Assembly: GCA_963082975.1 (NCBI GenBank) | Contig: OY720345.1 | Location: 79,701,034 to 79,765,033 of the forward strand | DNA length: 64,000 nt | Origin: Labia minor | Taxonomy: Eukaryota > Arthropoda > Insecta > Dermaptera > Spongiphoridae | Reading direction: 5' to 3' | In this document: piece after piece, positions 1 to 11,109 of the stretch | Layout: each line of letters begins with the position of its first letter | How positions within the stretch are numbered: the stretch's first letter is position 1 | Program-made: the position numbers and the translations under genes | The notes under the pieces: generated by a model | What the model was told of the DNA's origin: nothing | The model's input: only the letters and a program-made list of their open reading frames with translations | The model's database searches: none

Positions 1-416
1 TGACAATTTTATATTTTACTTTCATTTAGTATTATTTTAACTATTACAAAAAAATTAACGTATAGACAGGTGAGAAAGGTACCACAGGGTGAGAGTCACA
101 TTGTTGGGAAAAAAAAATAATAATTTTTATCAAAAATACCATTTCCATCCTCCCCTCCCTCCGCCATTTCCCACCAATATAAAAATAATAAGTTTTTAGT
201 AAGTCAAATAAAAAAAAAATTATTTCATAATATGTACAATGTAAATAATGAAAGTCGCTGTAAAAATAAAAATGTAAATGTAAACTAATTACGACCATGA
301 GTCACCAATTCATTGTAAAAATTATTGTAAACCCTTTTTTGTTATGTTATAGGATAAACAAATTCATGTTTCACAAATTGGCTAATAAATATACTTTTTT
401 AAACTTAAAACTTAAT

Positions 417-559
417 AAGCGGGAGTGTCCTCCCCTAGACTTTCCCGCATATAAATAGGTATAAAGAGTTGTGAATGAATATTTAGAATGTGTAAACTTG
501 GTATTGATAAAGAGCCAGTTCGTATTAGTTTATTGGTGTCAAATTTGATATTTGGTAAC

Positions 560-594
<35 letters not shown>

Positions 595-1599
595 AAAGTG
601 CTACTTCCGGTTAACTGATATTTTAAATGTAAAAAAAAACAGATATGGATATAATATAAATATTTTTAATTTTATTTTATTTATAATATATAAGGGCTGG
701 CTGTGACGTCATGAAGTGCTGGGTGACGTCATATAATTTTAAATTAAGAAAAAACTAATGAAGATGATTTTTCTCGAGGATAAAACCAATACAAAGTGCA
801 TAACACGTGGAGATATGTCCTCACGTGAAATTTGATATGAAAATAACCCTTCACTTCCTCTCTTCGATCGGCAATACTAGCACTTCCGGTTTCCGGATTT
901 GCACCAAAAGTTGATCAATTCATCCTACTGATGTATTAAGTAAATATACCAAATTTCATCAAAATCCGTTGAGCCGTTCAGGCTGTACACATCTATACGG
1001 ACGGACGGACAGACATCATGCTAAAAATACTTTTTTCTGTTAAGAAAATGCATGATTCGTGAAGATATGTACCTAAAAATATCCATAGGTGAAATTTGGT
1101 GTGAAAACAATACCTCCCTTACTATCGTCGGTCTGTAAAAAAGAAACGCTACTTGTATAGGTAAAATGTCACTTCCGGTAGTCAGATCATGATGAAATTT
1201 GGTATCTCAATTTTTTTCATATTTTTAAATCTATATACAAAATAGGAAGCAAATATCTCGAAGCAAACTGGTACTTTATTTGAAAGGTAAACGCAACCAG
1301 TGTAGGTAAAGTATCACTTCCGGTTAACCGATTTTGACGAAATTTTGATAGAAATCTACAAACTGTGAATAATATCGGTGTACCAAATTTCGAAGTCCTA
1401 GCTTGATTAGTTTTTGAGTAAATTTGCTTACAGACATTACATACATACATACATACATACACACACACAGACATAATTCGAAAAATGGTATTTTCCGACT
1501 CAGGGAGGTCTAAAACGTCAAGATCTATCGAAATCTCGAAGTCGAAATTTTTGACGATTCCAATACTTCCCTTATACGAAGTATGCGGGAAAGTAAAAA
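417..1599 (-). repeat. Helentron/HINE-like element, family H2, with nested H1 copy
   Basis: Read on the minus strand the element opens at the right with TTTTACTTTCCCGCATAC and closes at the left with GCGGGAAAGT, so ACTTTCCCGC and GCGGGAAAGT form a 10-bp subterminal inverted pair. Outside the 3' copy lies a small hairpin, GGGAG-GACA-CTCCC. An ACAT/AC microsatellite sits at 1438-1467. This layout is the one known for non-autonomous Helentrons. An H1 copy (about 630-1135) interrupts the middle. A TA tract lies at 563-590. Reading frames seen here are byproducts of the repeat. Confidence 0.55.
630..1135 (-). repeat. Helentron/HINE-like element, family H1, truncated and nested in H2
   Basis: About 500 bp match the H1 copies at 22970 and 39967: the paired GTGACGTCAT words, the ACTTCCGG box, the GGACGGACGGACAGAC tract and the terminal CTATCGTCGGTC. 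The 3' hairpin end is missing, so this copy is truncated on its left side. It sits inside the H2 element and is therefore younger than it. Confidence 0.6.
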
Positions 1600-1830
1600 G
1601 GCAACATCGTAGGCTCACATTCCCGGGTCTGGTAAGGGATTTTCTCTAACTGGGATCTATGGGACGGAGTCAACCCAGCCCCCGTGATCAAAATTGGGAA
1701 AGTTACTTGATAGCGCCTCCAACCAAGAAAATTAAGATAAAGGTTTATAGGACCCGTTCTACTGATCATAGGACACCTCATTGATTTAACCGACTTGAAA
1801 GACGTTGTCCTTAGAAAAGTCAGAGGAGAG
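1598..1830 (+). repeat. tRNA-derived SINE, 5'-truncated copy
   Basis: This matches, in the opposite orientation, the SINE copies at 6953-7230 and 39632-39919. Shared blocks are the CCCGGGTCTGG box, the GGGACGGAGTCAACCCAGCC block and the 3' end near AGTCAGAGG. The tRNA-like head is shortened. It abuts the end of the H2 element. Confidence 0.6.
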
Positions 1831-2125
1831 TTAAGAAAAGTTCTATTGAATATTCAATTAGAGGAAAGAATTGAAAAAAAAAAATATTTAAACACGAGAA
1901 GGACATGAGATATAAATTCAATTAATTTAATTACAGGTTAATTACATAATTCTTTTAATTTATCTAACTCTTTGGCGCTTCTGCTTTTCCAAATATAATC
2001 ATTGCTATAAAAATTTTACTTACGCTTTCTGTTTCCGTAGCTAATATTGAACAGTCCTTTTCGAAATTGAACTTAAAATAAATAAATATGTGTGTGGATT
2101 GAAGTAAAAAAATTAATATAAATAC

Positions 2126-2265
2126 TTACCCCGGAGTTTATAAAGTTAATAAAGGGTTGATATACCTCGCAGATTAGACTTGAAGAACAAATCGAAGAAT
2201 TAAATTGATGTTCCAACACTCTCGCCTAGATAAACAAGAAATTAATTAAGATTAGTTATTTATAT
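2126..2265. repeat. Direct repeat, unit 1 of 2 (pairs with 3445-3560)
   Basis: About 130 bp recur 1.3 kb downstream. Shared words include the AATAAAGGGTTGATATA core and ATTAATTAAGATTAG. This unit contains the 96-nt candidate minus-strand exon. The second unit has a stop in the matching frame and a weaker donor (GTCAGT). Confidence 0.6.
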
Positions 2266-2299
2266 CAAGGAAATGATAAAAATAAATAAATAACATTAA

Positions 2300-2834
2300 C
2301 CCTTTCACTGCTATGACTGTAATATTACGTTCCAATGTACATGCTACTGACTCAATATTACGTTTCGGTAGATCTCGTTTTTGTCATGCTTGTCCTGATT
2401 AAGTATATCGTTTGTTGGTCTTCAAATTTGTATGACATGTAGGATCATCTATTGGCTTCATAATAAATTTAGTTTCAAAGTAGTCTTTGTCCTTGTTTCA
2501 TCGTCATAATTTGCGGGGGGCAGAGGCAGTGATCCTCACGCCAGTGTGCTATTATTGTAAGATGGCTTCGACTAGTGCGAATAAAATCTTTCAAGTAATG
2601 AAATTTTGAATACATTTGAATCGGAAGGGGATATTTCTATAAGCGATAGTGATTTTATATAACGACAGTTTCCTCTAATATTATATTATATTATGTTATA
2701 TTATATTATATATATTAAATTATATTATATAATTATTATATTATATTATATAATAATACATTGAAATATATATATGGAAAAATATTCAGAACAAGGCATA
2801 TGGTTACTCTTAAATTAATTTAGCAGTGAAAGGG
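2300..2834 (+). mobile_element. piggyBac-type non-autonomous DNA transposon
   Basis: Perfect 14-bp terminal inverted repeats, CCCTTTCACTGCTA at 2300-2313 and TAGCAGTGAAAGGG at 2821-2834, bound 535 bp. The left end is preceded by TTAA, the piggyBac target. The right flank is TTTT rather than TTAA, so one target copy has changed or the insertion is old. A short transposase N-terminal remnant lies inside (2562-2661), followed by an AT microsatellite (about 2675-2760). Confidence 0.65.
2562..2661 (+). pseudogene. piggyBac transposase N-terminal fragment
   Basis: The frame starts MASTSANKIFQVMKF and stops. In another frame the following bases read EILNTFESEGDISISDSDF and then stop. An acidic, serine-rich N-terminus is typical of piggyBac transposases. 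The rest of the protein is absent. Its place inside a TTAA-flanked inverted-repeat element supports the call. Confidence 0.5.
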
Positions 2835-3444
2835 TTTTTGTATCAAAAGGTGTATATATTTTTAAAAATAATATTTAATTTCTGTAATATTGAATTACGT
2901 ACTAATATTCTCTAAAATTTAAAAATATTTAGGAAAATAATACTAACATCTTTCAAAATGATTTCCACTTAAAAAAAATATTTAAACAATTATATTTAAG
3001 GAAAATTAAATCTTATAGTTGATTTTTTTAATGTCTCAAAAATTTGTATTTACCTTTTAATAAAATTGAATAATGAATTCTTAAATCGAATCTGTAGAAA
3101 TTTAAGGTCTATTCAATGATCTTAATGAAAAAATTTATAAAATTTACATGTAGGTAATATATATATAATGTGTATAAAATTAATAAAATTTATACCTTTT
3201 TTATATAAAATGTGCTATGCTAAATAAATAACAATGATTACTTACATTTGTTGAGCTCTGTGTGAAGATCATTCCATCATCACATCAGAGATGGAGACGA
3301 TAATCAAGAATTCAAATCAATAAATAACGAGTATCAGGAACGAAGATTGAATCATGAAATAGAAGTAAAAAATTACATATTAGATTATAAAATTTTAAAA
3401 TAAATAAATTAAAATTGAATTCAAAATCAAATTAATAATAAATA

Positions 3445-3560
3445 CTGACCTCGGAGTTAATAAAGGGTTGATATATCTAGTAGATTAGAGTGGAAGACAA
3501 ACTCGAAGTCTTGAATTGATATCCCAAAAAAATATGAAATTAATTAAGATTAGCTAATGA
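3445..3560. repeat. Direct repeat, unit 2 of 2
   Basis: Diverged copy of 2126-2265. The candidate exon frame carries an in-frame TAG here, and the donor reads GTCAGT instead of GTAAGT. This looks like a local duplication that has decayed. Confidence 0.55.
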
Positions 3561-3565
3561 AATGA

Positions 3566-3986
3566 AATTAGCTGGAGTGTCTCCGCTCGACTAACTCGCA
3601 ATTTGAATTGGATTAAATAATATAATAAATTATATTTAAATTAAATTTAATTAATTATAAATTATAAATTAAAATTAATAAATAATATTTATTAAACCAA
3701 TGCATGTTTGGCTCTTTGATGATGGCACCAAGTCACGTGTTGGCGTGTGAGATTTGCAGTGTTAAAAAATTAATTCTGGTACTTTCAGCGATTCAATCAA
3801 GTCGAAATTCTATATATAGCAATTTTATACAATTTTTAATCATGTGAAAAATTATCAAACATATATCTTTATTTTTTACGGTACTTTAGAGGACAAAAAA
3901 TCAAAACGTTGTAGTTAATGACCCTCTTCCGGTTGAGCTACATTTCTCAAAAGTTGATAGAAAACTACGGCGAGATAGTAAAAATA
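3566..3986 (-). repeat. Helentron/HINE-like element, family H3, internally deleted
   Basis: On the minus strand it begins TTTTTACTATCTCGCC and ends with the diverged partner GCGAGTTAGT followed by the hairpin GGAGACACTCC. The subTIRs match those at 13447 and 26909. The microsatellite part is deleted: the text jumps from AAAACTAC straight to GGCGAGATAGT. Confidence 0.6.
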
Positions 3987-4006
3987 CCAGACAATTTTAT
4001 TTTTTA

Positions 4007-4080
4007 CTAGCTACGTTCTTTGCACCTAGACAAGGGGCTTCGCCCCCCTGTAGCTCCTTCAGTGTAAATATATTATCAAG
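4007..4080 (+). repeat. Fragment of hairpin repeat R4 (GGGGCTTCGCCCC type)
   Basis: The piece runs from ACTAGCTACG through CACCTAGACAAGGGGCTTCG. It resembles the starts of the repeats at 8950 and 42985, with a GC-rich hairpin, in AT-rich surroundings. Family unknown to me. Confidence 0.4.
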
Positions 4081-4729
4081 AATAACTTTGTATATCTTGT
4101 AACTATTCTGTATAAAAAATTGTTCTACTTTTAAATATTAAACTTTATAAAACTAAAATGATTATTAAATAATATTCTATTCTATTTGTGAATGGTATTT
4201 GTGATCAAAATTTTGCTTAATTGAAGGGCATCAATTACTGTTCTGGATCGGATACCAAAATTCTAAAATAAACTTTAATATAAACTTTAAACTTAATATA
4301 AACGTTATTATTAATATTATGTATTCAAATAAATAAATAAGATGATAAAAAAATTATTATATATATACATAATCATTCTACAAACGATTATTCTATAGTA
4401 ACAGAACCGATACAAAAATTTGTAAAGATGCAGAGGGATGTTTTCTCCAATAAGCTATTCTTAGACATCAAATTTCGATCTTTTAACACCTATCATCAAA
4501 TTTCTCATGACATAATTTTAGTTTGTTAAAAAAATTGACAATTTTTATTAAAACCAGGGTACGGTCGAAAAATATGAAATAAACGGTACTTATGGTCACC
4601 CCATCCAATTCCATTTCATTGTCTATCCAACAGACGTGTTTCTCGTTGTTCTTTCTTTACCTTTTAAGTTTTATGGATGCATGGAGATCATGTGATTCCA
4701 TCTTATAAAATAATATAATACATTATAAC

Positions 4730-4930
4730 AGTGGTGGCCACACTTGGTGATACTTAGAGCCATATTGAAAAATCGGAAATGTTTAAGAGCCAAATCGGAA
4801 AAAAATTTTAGTTCGTAGTCACAGAAACAAAAATTACGAATACGTCCGCGATTAAAATACCTAATTATATTAATAATAAGTCGTACGCCCAGTAGGCAAT
4901 AGTTCTGCTGTTGTTAGTGTAATAAAGTAG
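4730..4930 (+). repeat. hAT-like terminal fragment
   Basis: The text starts CAGTGGTGGCCACACTTGG and goes on with AGAGCCATATTGAAAAAT, a form common at the left end of hAT elements. No matching right end or 8-bp target duplication was found, so this is a fragment. Confidence 0.4.
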
Positions 4931-5384
4931 ACAGAGTTGGGATAGATTGGATACATTTTACAACAAAGTTTTTAAAACTTGAAGAAATAACTAAATTTTA
5001 AATTTCCTTGAAATAATTATATGTAAATAAATATGTGTCACGACGTAGCCTTTTTTTAGTTTAATTGTGATAACTTTAAATTTTCGATTATTTCTCAATT
5101 TTTTTCAATATGGTTCTAAAAAAAAAGCTCAGATTATTTTGCGATGCTCAGAAACATTTCCGATGGAGGGAGGAGGGGCGCGATGAAAATTATGAATGAT
5201 TCTATTTTTTTGTAAGATTTGTTTTGTTACATTTAAAATTACCTACTATATCTTATAATACATAATTTTTTTTTTATATATATTAAATTTTTGTTCATAA
5301 TATGTTTTATTATTTTATAGTCCATTAAATAAATTACTATATTATGTGAGTATTTATAAAATTAGATTATTAAAAAAATTAAGG

Positions 5385-5451
5385 GGAAGGGGGGCGCAAG
5401 AATTTTTTTTTAAAAGAGGGGCGCCGGTTCAGAAAGGTTGGAAACCTCTGG
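5385..5451 (-). repeat. hAT-like right-end fragment
   Basis: Read on the minus strand it begins CAGAGGTTTCCAACCTTTC and runs into a GGCGCCCCTC block, the usual look of a hAT end. No partner end with a shared 8-bp duplication was found nearby. The stretch 4931-5384 holds only AT-rich DNA and a GGAGGAGGGGCGCG patch at about 5166. Confidence 0.4.
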
Positions 5452-5639
5452 TGTAATCTGTGTTATACTATAACTTAAATTTCTAAGCAATTGCACTAAT
5501 TGACAAAGACGAAACAAAATGATGGATGTATGCATAAAACCTCCTTTCAATAGTAAATGAGGAAAGTCATGTTGTATTGAAAGATAGAGATGAAAGCGTA
5601 CTATTGTAAACTTAGTTTTAGTTATATTTTATCAATGAC

Positions 5640-6205
5640 TAGGTGTGAAGAGCGCCTGGAAGGCTCCGCCCCCTGTACCCCCGAGTGATACATGGTATTT
5701 GGTTGAAAAAGTCTGTATGTAAAAGGTTTTCATCCATTTTGTTTCAATCAGTATAAGTAGATAAGACATATATTTGTTTTCTTGGAAAATATATTTTAAT
5801 TTAATCAACAACAAATTTTCCTAGTATAATAAGTAAGATTTATTGACTATTTCATATTATTATTTATATATTTACTAATATATTTGTGGCTCTTTGCATT
5901 TATTTAAGTAGATTTTAATTAATTAAATAATTAATATTCTAAGTTTATGAAAATTATTATTTTTTTATAAATTATATTAATTAAAATTTATTTTCATATT
6001 TCTGTTTGTTCTTTATTTTACATATATATGTACAAAACACAAAACAATAACACAGACAGACACACAGATATTGCCTTTTATATATATAGATTAAAACCTT
6101 CCCTGGGATGCCCACAACAATCCCTGAAAGTTTCACCGTAATCGGACGGGTAGTTTTTGAGTATTTGACAGACACATAGACATTGCCTTTTATATATATA
6201 GATGA
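5640..6205 (+). repeat. Repeat R4, near-complete copy, unclassified
   Basis: The 5' part (GGCTCCGCCCCCTGTACCCC, then GAGTGATACATGGTATTTGG) matches 8980-9145. The 3' part (ACCTTCCCTGGGATGCCCAC through CATTGCCTTTTATATATATA) matches 10690-10835. The part near the 3' end is itself doubled: CATTGCCTTTTATATATATA occurs at about 6070 and again at 6180. A tail with an ACAGACACA tract and TATATATAGAT is common in arthropod repeats. The class is not certain. Confidence 0.45.
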
Positions 6206-6950
6206 AGATAGAAGATTATTAATTAATATTGACTACTGTTAACACACAATTTAGTAATTTTCATTTCTTTCTCTTCATAAATACAATTTAAATTAAAAAT
6301 AATTAGAGTGTGCAATAATAATAATAATTAAATTCTCTCGAATGTTATACAATAAATATTATATACAAAATCGGTACAAATCTATTTTATAATTCAAAAT
6401 ATAATTCATAAAATATTTGAAGTACAATATAGGTACACAATGAAAATGGTACAGAATCATTGGATTATATTAATAATTATTTTGTTATTGATCGAAATGT
6501 ATATATAACATACGAATTTATACGTATAAGTAAAATATCATTCTAATTTTGTATAAAAAATTTTGAATTTTATTTGTTGCAAATAAAAAGTTTTTTATAT
6601 TATAATATAAATAAAATATTATTTAATTACTGCGCACAACATTAATTGATTTGATTAATAATTCAAATTAAATAAAAACATAACATTAAGTTGATCATCA
6701 TTTTATTTAATTTATACAATAATTAACAATTCTGAATTTAATTAAATAAGCAATTTTAAGAAAAACATTAAATAGATAATTTGAATGCTTAATTAATTAA
6801 ATTTCGTATGCATTTATAGGATATAATAGAATTAGATCAATGTGGGGTCAATTTTAACTTTTGCTTAGGTGGAAGGAAAAAAGATATATATCATATAGAC
6901 TACGGTAGATAATAAAAATATAATTTAACATTCTAAAAAAAAAAACAAAA
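6206..6950. other. AT-rich DNA without recognised features
   Basis: Long A/T runs only. I see no open frame of note, no repeat match and no splice-supported exon. Confidence 0.6.
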
Positions 6951-6952
6951 TC

Positions 6953-7230
6953 TCTGACTTTGTACGTCCTACGCAAGGATCAAGCCGGTTATATCAATGA
7001 GGTGTCCTATGATCAGTAGAACGGGACCTCTCAACCTTTTACCTTAAATTTTCTTGATCGGAGGCGCTATCAAGTAGCTTTTCCCCAATGTTGTTCCCGG
7101 AGGCTGGGTTGACTCCGTCCCATAGACCTCAGCTAGGGAAATTCCCTTGCTAGGCCCGGGACTTGAAACCGGGACCATGTGAATGTGAGGCAGGTTCGCT
7201 ACCCGCACACTCAATGGCGCCTTCATTTAA
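6953..7230 (-). repeat. tRNA-derived SINE
   Basis: On the minus strand the head reads AAGGCGCCATTGAGTGTGCG, with a B-box-like GGTTTCAAGTCC within a CCCGGGT context. It is followed by the block GGGACGGAGTCAACCCAGCC and a 3' part ending AAGTCAGAG. It shares about 280 bp with 39632-39919. Short open frames here come from the repeat. Confidence 0.6.
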
Positions 7231-7763
7231 CATTCTAAGCAATTGATAATTGATATTGATATGAATGAAAAATTTAATCAATGATTTCGAATTATTTACG
7301 AAATTATATTTAATTTTTAAAAAAAATAATTGCACTTAACATTAATTGCTTTATTATGAAGCAAGTATTTTTAGGAATGTAATTTTTTTTTTCTTTTTAA
7401 TGGAACAAATAGAAGAAGATTGTCTACTTTTCACTATTCATTTTGATTGTTATAGTAATATCAACGTACTTGTGAGATTGCTTGTGAAAGAGTGAGGTTA
7501 AATATAATAATACAAAAATTTCTGAATATTTTAAATAAAATAATTTTTTTTTTTTTAATTTTAAATATTCTATTATAAAATTCGATTGAAAAGAGAAAAT
7601 TGTCTTTTATTTCTAAAGAGATAAGGAAAAGAAATAAATAGCAGTACCTACTTTAACCTCCACTCATAAAAACCCACACCTAGGATAGATATTATCCATT
7701 AATTGGTTCTCTTTCCCCCACTCTACCTTTATAAGTGAGTTTTTTGGTAAATTATATTATTAA

Positions 7764-8293
7764 TGTAGGGAATTTCGTTGTCTAGGGGTTGTTTAGCAAA
7801 AAATATCTGTTTTGTTTAAATGGTTGCAAAAATATCGTTTTATGGAATGAATATGAACAAGATAAAAATACAGTGTAAAGATAAATGAAATCGTAACTTC
7901 TTCGTTTCTTGAATACTTCTTGCGATGTACAAAAGACTGAATAAACTCTTAACTGTAAACTGACTGAAATCTGACTATATACTTAAACTTAAACTGAAAC
8001 TGTACAACTAAACTCGAATCGTGCCGGCGTCCTTTTTAAAAGGAAGTCCAAACAGCTGGAACTCGGTTGCTATTGGTCGGTGGCGTGGAGCGGGAGAATG
8101 GCGGCGACGGTGATGGTAGCGCATGGTGGGGAGGCGGCGACGGCGTCTGGGGCGCTCGCTGCTTGGAGCGGCGTTGAGAGGAAGCACCAACTCCGATGAT
8201 ATTGTGGTTGAGAATGGCCGACTTTGAGGCAGCAAGATGCGCCAGGCTTTTGATGATTCGGACGGTGATGAGCCAAAAGGCTCCATTCCCACA
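7764..8293 (-). mobile_element. Solo LTR of a retrotransposon (fossil)
   Basis: A 530-bp block begins TGTGGGAA and ends TTCCCTACA on the minus strand, so its ends are short inverted repeats of TG...CA form. It is flanked by TTAA on both sides (7760-7763 and 8294-8297), a 4-bp target duplication of the gypsy-like kind. The inner half is unusually GC-rich for this window. A TTTTTAAAAAGG box followed by a TTTCAGTTTAAG region could be its promoter. No internal coding part is present. The empty site survives in the right arm of the inverted pair (about 11258). Superfamily is inferred only from ends and duplication length. Confidence 0.7.
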
Positions 8294-8400
8294 TTAATAT
8301 TATTCTATTGTCTCCTATCAAAAAATTATAAAAATTCTCAAGTAGTGTTGTATATGTCATAGAGAGATGGCAATTTTAGGAAAATAGCATTTGCCTAGAC

Positions 8401-8680
8401 CAGCGGTCGGGACCGGTGTAAATTACCCCAAATGGGGTAAAAATGAAACTTTTGTGAGTAAAAAGTATATATTTTTAATATGCTATTTTATAAACCTGTT
8501 AATATTTTTACAAATTAAATTTTTAGTTATTGTTTTCTTTTCAAAATTATCATGGGGCTATAATAGGAAAGATGCTAAAAAGAAGAAATTTCGTTTTTTT
8601 TTTTGCTCTTCATCATGGGGTAATATCAACTTACACAAAAATATTTTGGGGTAATGATTAAAAAAGTTCCCCGACCGCTA
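8401..8680 (+). mobile_element. hAT MITE, 280 bp
   Basis: The ends CAGCGGTCGG and CCGACCGCTA are near-perfect inverted repeats. Identical 8-bp duplications, GCCTAGAC, lie at 8393-8400 and 8681-8688. The paralogous arm at about 11160 carries GCCTAGAC once and no insert, which confirms the event. There is no coding content. Confidence 0.85.
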
Positions 8681-8949
8681 GCCTAGACAAAAGTGATTTG
8701 GCTAAATCTTTGTTGGGCAAATAGTCTCACAGTGCAATCTCACTAAACAAGTATATTTTGTTCATTGTTTTTAAATAAATCTGTTGGTGAAATGACTCAA
8801 TGAAAGGATGTGTTGTGCTAATTTAAATAATTAAAATTAATGTTGAATCCATTTAATTTTAAGGATAGTTTATTATAAACAAAATATATTTCACAATATT
8901 GCAAAAGAATTCGAGAATAAGTAATATTTTTTCCCAATTATTTTATATA

Positions 8950-9145
8950 TATACTAGCTGATCAGAGCGCCTTCCAGGCGCTCTTCACACCTAGACGGGG
9001 GCTCCGCCCCCTGTACCCCCGAGTGATACATAGTATTTGGTTGAAAGTCTGTATGTAAAAGGTTTTCATCCATTTTGTTTCAATCAGTATAAGTAGATAA
9101 GACATATATTTGTTTTCTTAGAAAATATATATTTTAATTTAATCA
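8950..9145 (+). repeat. Repeat R4, 5' part
   Basis: It starts TATATACTAGCTGATCAG, then a perfect hairpin (GAGCGCCTTCCAGGCGCTC), CACACCTAGACGGGGGCTCC and GAGTGATACATAGTATTTGG. It matches the copy at 5640 almost base for base. The 3' end of such an element appears at 10685-10835, so one old R4 copy may have been split by what lies between. Confidence 0.5.
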
Positions 9146-9187
9146 GTAAATTAATTATATATTATTATTGCATATGTTATATTTATC

Positions 9188-9362
9188 TAACTCTGTGTCT
9201 ATACAGTTTTCGAAAGTTCTTAGCCGCAGCATCCACTTTTCTCTAAGAGTCCCTATCCTGAGCTACAACCAAATCCTATCCTGACCCATCTCTCCCATGT
9301 CCCTTCCTTCATTGTCCACCCACCTTGATGTTTGGTCTTCCACCGGATGTTTCCCAATATTT
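9188..9362 (-). repeat. LINE 3' fragment
   Basis: It is colinear with the 3' end of the LINE pieces at 24262 and 43056: the minus strand has GGGTCAGGATAGGATTTGG and a block matching AAGAACTTTCGAGTTCCGT of the other copy. In those copies the block encodes the C-terminal end of a reverse-transcriptase ORF. Confidence 0.5.
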
Positions 9363-9642
9363 GCATGTGTGTCTGCATACATATCTACGTATATGATAAC
9401 TGAACACTTAATAATAATAATAATAATGTATTAAATGAATATAATTGAAATTTTAGTTTTAATTGCACTTTTTTTTTGGTTTTGATTTTTATTTATTTTT
9501 ATTGGAATTATTACAAATAATAATAATAATAATAATAATATACCGTTTAATACGTGAAAATAATAATAATAATAATAATTTATTAAATTAATATAATTGA
9601 AATTTTATTTTTTATATTATTACATTTTTATTTTTATTTTTT

Positions 9643-9955
9643 ACAGACCGACGATAGTAAGGGAGGTACATATTGTTTTCACACCAAATTTCACATGAGG
9701 AGATTTTTACATATCTCCACGAATATTTCTTAATTTAAAATTATATGAAGTCACCCAGCCATTCATGACGTCACAGCCTGGTCTTACATATATATTACAA
9801 ATAAAATAAAATTAAAAATATTTATGTTATGTCCATATCTGTTTTTTTATTACATTAATAGATATATTAAAATTATTTGAAATTGTTTCTGTAGCTGGAA
9901 ATTAATTTACTTCAAACCGTCGGTCGGTTCGGACCTGACCACAGGTCAACTTATT
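9643..9955 (+). repeat. Helentron/HINE-like element H1, internally deleted
   Basis: The 5' subTIR reads ACAGACCGACGATAG and the 3' subTIR CCGTCGGTCGGTTCGG, followed by the hairpin GACCTGACCACAGGTC. The middle with the ACTTCCGG box and GGAC tract is missing, so the two GACGTCA parts lie close to the 5' end. Confidence 0.6.
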
Positions 9956-10199
9956 TTGTTAATAATTTATTTTTATTTTTTATTTTTTTTTGTTAATAAT
10001 TATTACATTTTTATTTGTTCGAAAATTATTTCTACTTTATTAATTGTTAATAGTTATTACATTTTAATTAACAGTTTTCGGAATAAGTATATTCTCTTAT
10101 TTTATAGAGATTTTTATTGTTTGTCTCAAAAGTCTACCTACAATATTTCATTACCATTGTATGATTCAAAATAAAATTCAAAATATTTAATAGGACATG

Positions 10200-10275
10200 A
10201 CATGATCTTAGTATTAATTTATTTTCATTATATTAGATTGATTAATAAAATTCAAAATATTTAATAGGACATGAC
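10200..10275. repeat. Short direct repeat with AATAGGACATGACATGATCT
   Basis: The stretch AAATTCAAAATATTTAATAGGACATGACATGATCTTAGTATT occurs at about 10171-10211 and again at about 10249-10289; only its core is named in the call. A slip-type local duplication is the simple reading. Confidence 0.6.
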
Positions 10276-10684
10276 ATGATCTTAGTATTTTTCCCATCCC
10301 AGAATATTTGCTAATATTACATGTTGGAGTTCCAATTACCTGCATATTTAATGGCAATTTCAATGCTGAATATACTTTTAAATAAAAAATTAAAAAAATT
10401 TGAAGTAAATGGAATTATTATACTTAATAAATCTATATATAAATTTAATATATATTCAAACAATAATTGAAACAATATAAATAAAACGATTCAATATTTT
10501 ACTTACATTGTGATTTATATTTCTATTTTTATTACAACTGTTATTATGAGTATGTTATTTTTGAGTTTAAAAAAAATTAAAAATATTTGAATTTTGAAAA
10601 TTATATGTAGCGCCCTCTGTCGATAGTTTTGTGACACTACAGACTTTTACCAAAATATTACTAATTAAATTAATTTTGGATAAA

Positions 10685-10835
10685 TTAATTTTGGATTTAA
10701 CTACACTAAAACCTTCCCTGGGATGCCCACAACAATCCCTGAAAGTTTCACCGTAAAAGGACGGGTAGTTTTTGAGTCTATAAGAGACAGACAGACACAC
10801 AGACACACAGACATTGCCTTTTATATATATAGATA
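10685..10835 (+). repeat. Repeat R4, 3' end
   Basis: It carries ACCTTCCCTGGGATGCCCAC, GGACGGGTAGTTTTTGAG, an ACAGACACA tract and CATTGCCTTTTATATATATA, as at 6085-6205. TA microsatellite follows. Confidence 0.5.
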
Positions 10836-11109
10836 TATATATATATCTATATATATTTTAAATATTCGTTTTCTTATTAAATTGTTTTAATTGTGTGTGT
10901 GTGATTAATAGATTTTTTTAAAACAAATAAAATTTGGACATTTTTTTTTGTTTCTTCCCTCCCACTTTTTTTTCCAGGTTTGCTACTGTAACTAAGAAAG
11001 GAATGCAAAGAAGGCAGACGAATACACTGATCGTGTAACTTGTTTATCTGTGATCTGTCCAATAAATGTCTGATATTTTCTGAGCTATTTTCCTAGTTAA
11101 ATTGAAATC

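Larger units (their letters stand above)
1964..3272 (-). other. Candidate short spliced gene, three small exons
   Basis: On the minus strand three short open stretches are each followed by a canonical or near-canonical GTAAG donor and all stay in phase 0. They are 3272-3246 (ATG, 9 codons, then GTAAGT), 2225-2130 (96 nt after TCTAG, then GTAAGT) and 2071-2024 (48 nt after TTAAG, followed by GTAAGT or read on to a stop at 1964-1966). Read through to that stop, the product would be about 76 aa with no recognised domain or signal peptide. The piggyBac-type element at 2300-2834 would lie in the first intron. In such AT-rich DNA short open stretches arise by chance, so this is a hypothesis only. 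Confidence 0.2.
7540..8740. repeat. Left arm of inverted repeat pair, carrying two later insertions
   Basis: The arm matches 11110-11430 in reverse complement. Shared words include GGTAGAGTGGGGGAAAGAGA (on the minus strand here) and TTTGTTGGGCAAATAG. Two blocks have no counterpart in the right arm: a solo LTR at 7764-8293 and a hAT MITE at 8401-8680. Removing each block and one target copy restores the right-arm text. Confidence 0.7.

Noticed and set aside
1217-1618. 133-codon minus-strand frame
   Set aside because: It runs through the H2 repeat and its microsatellite; no protein motif.
8008-8360. Two overlapping minus-strand frames of 94 and 96 codons
   Set aside because: They lie in the GC-rich part of the solo LTR; this is LTR non-coding sequence.
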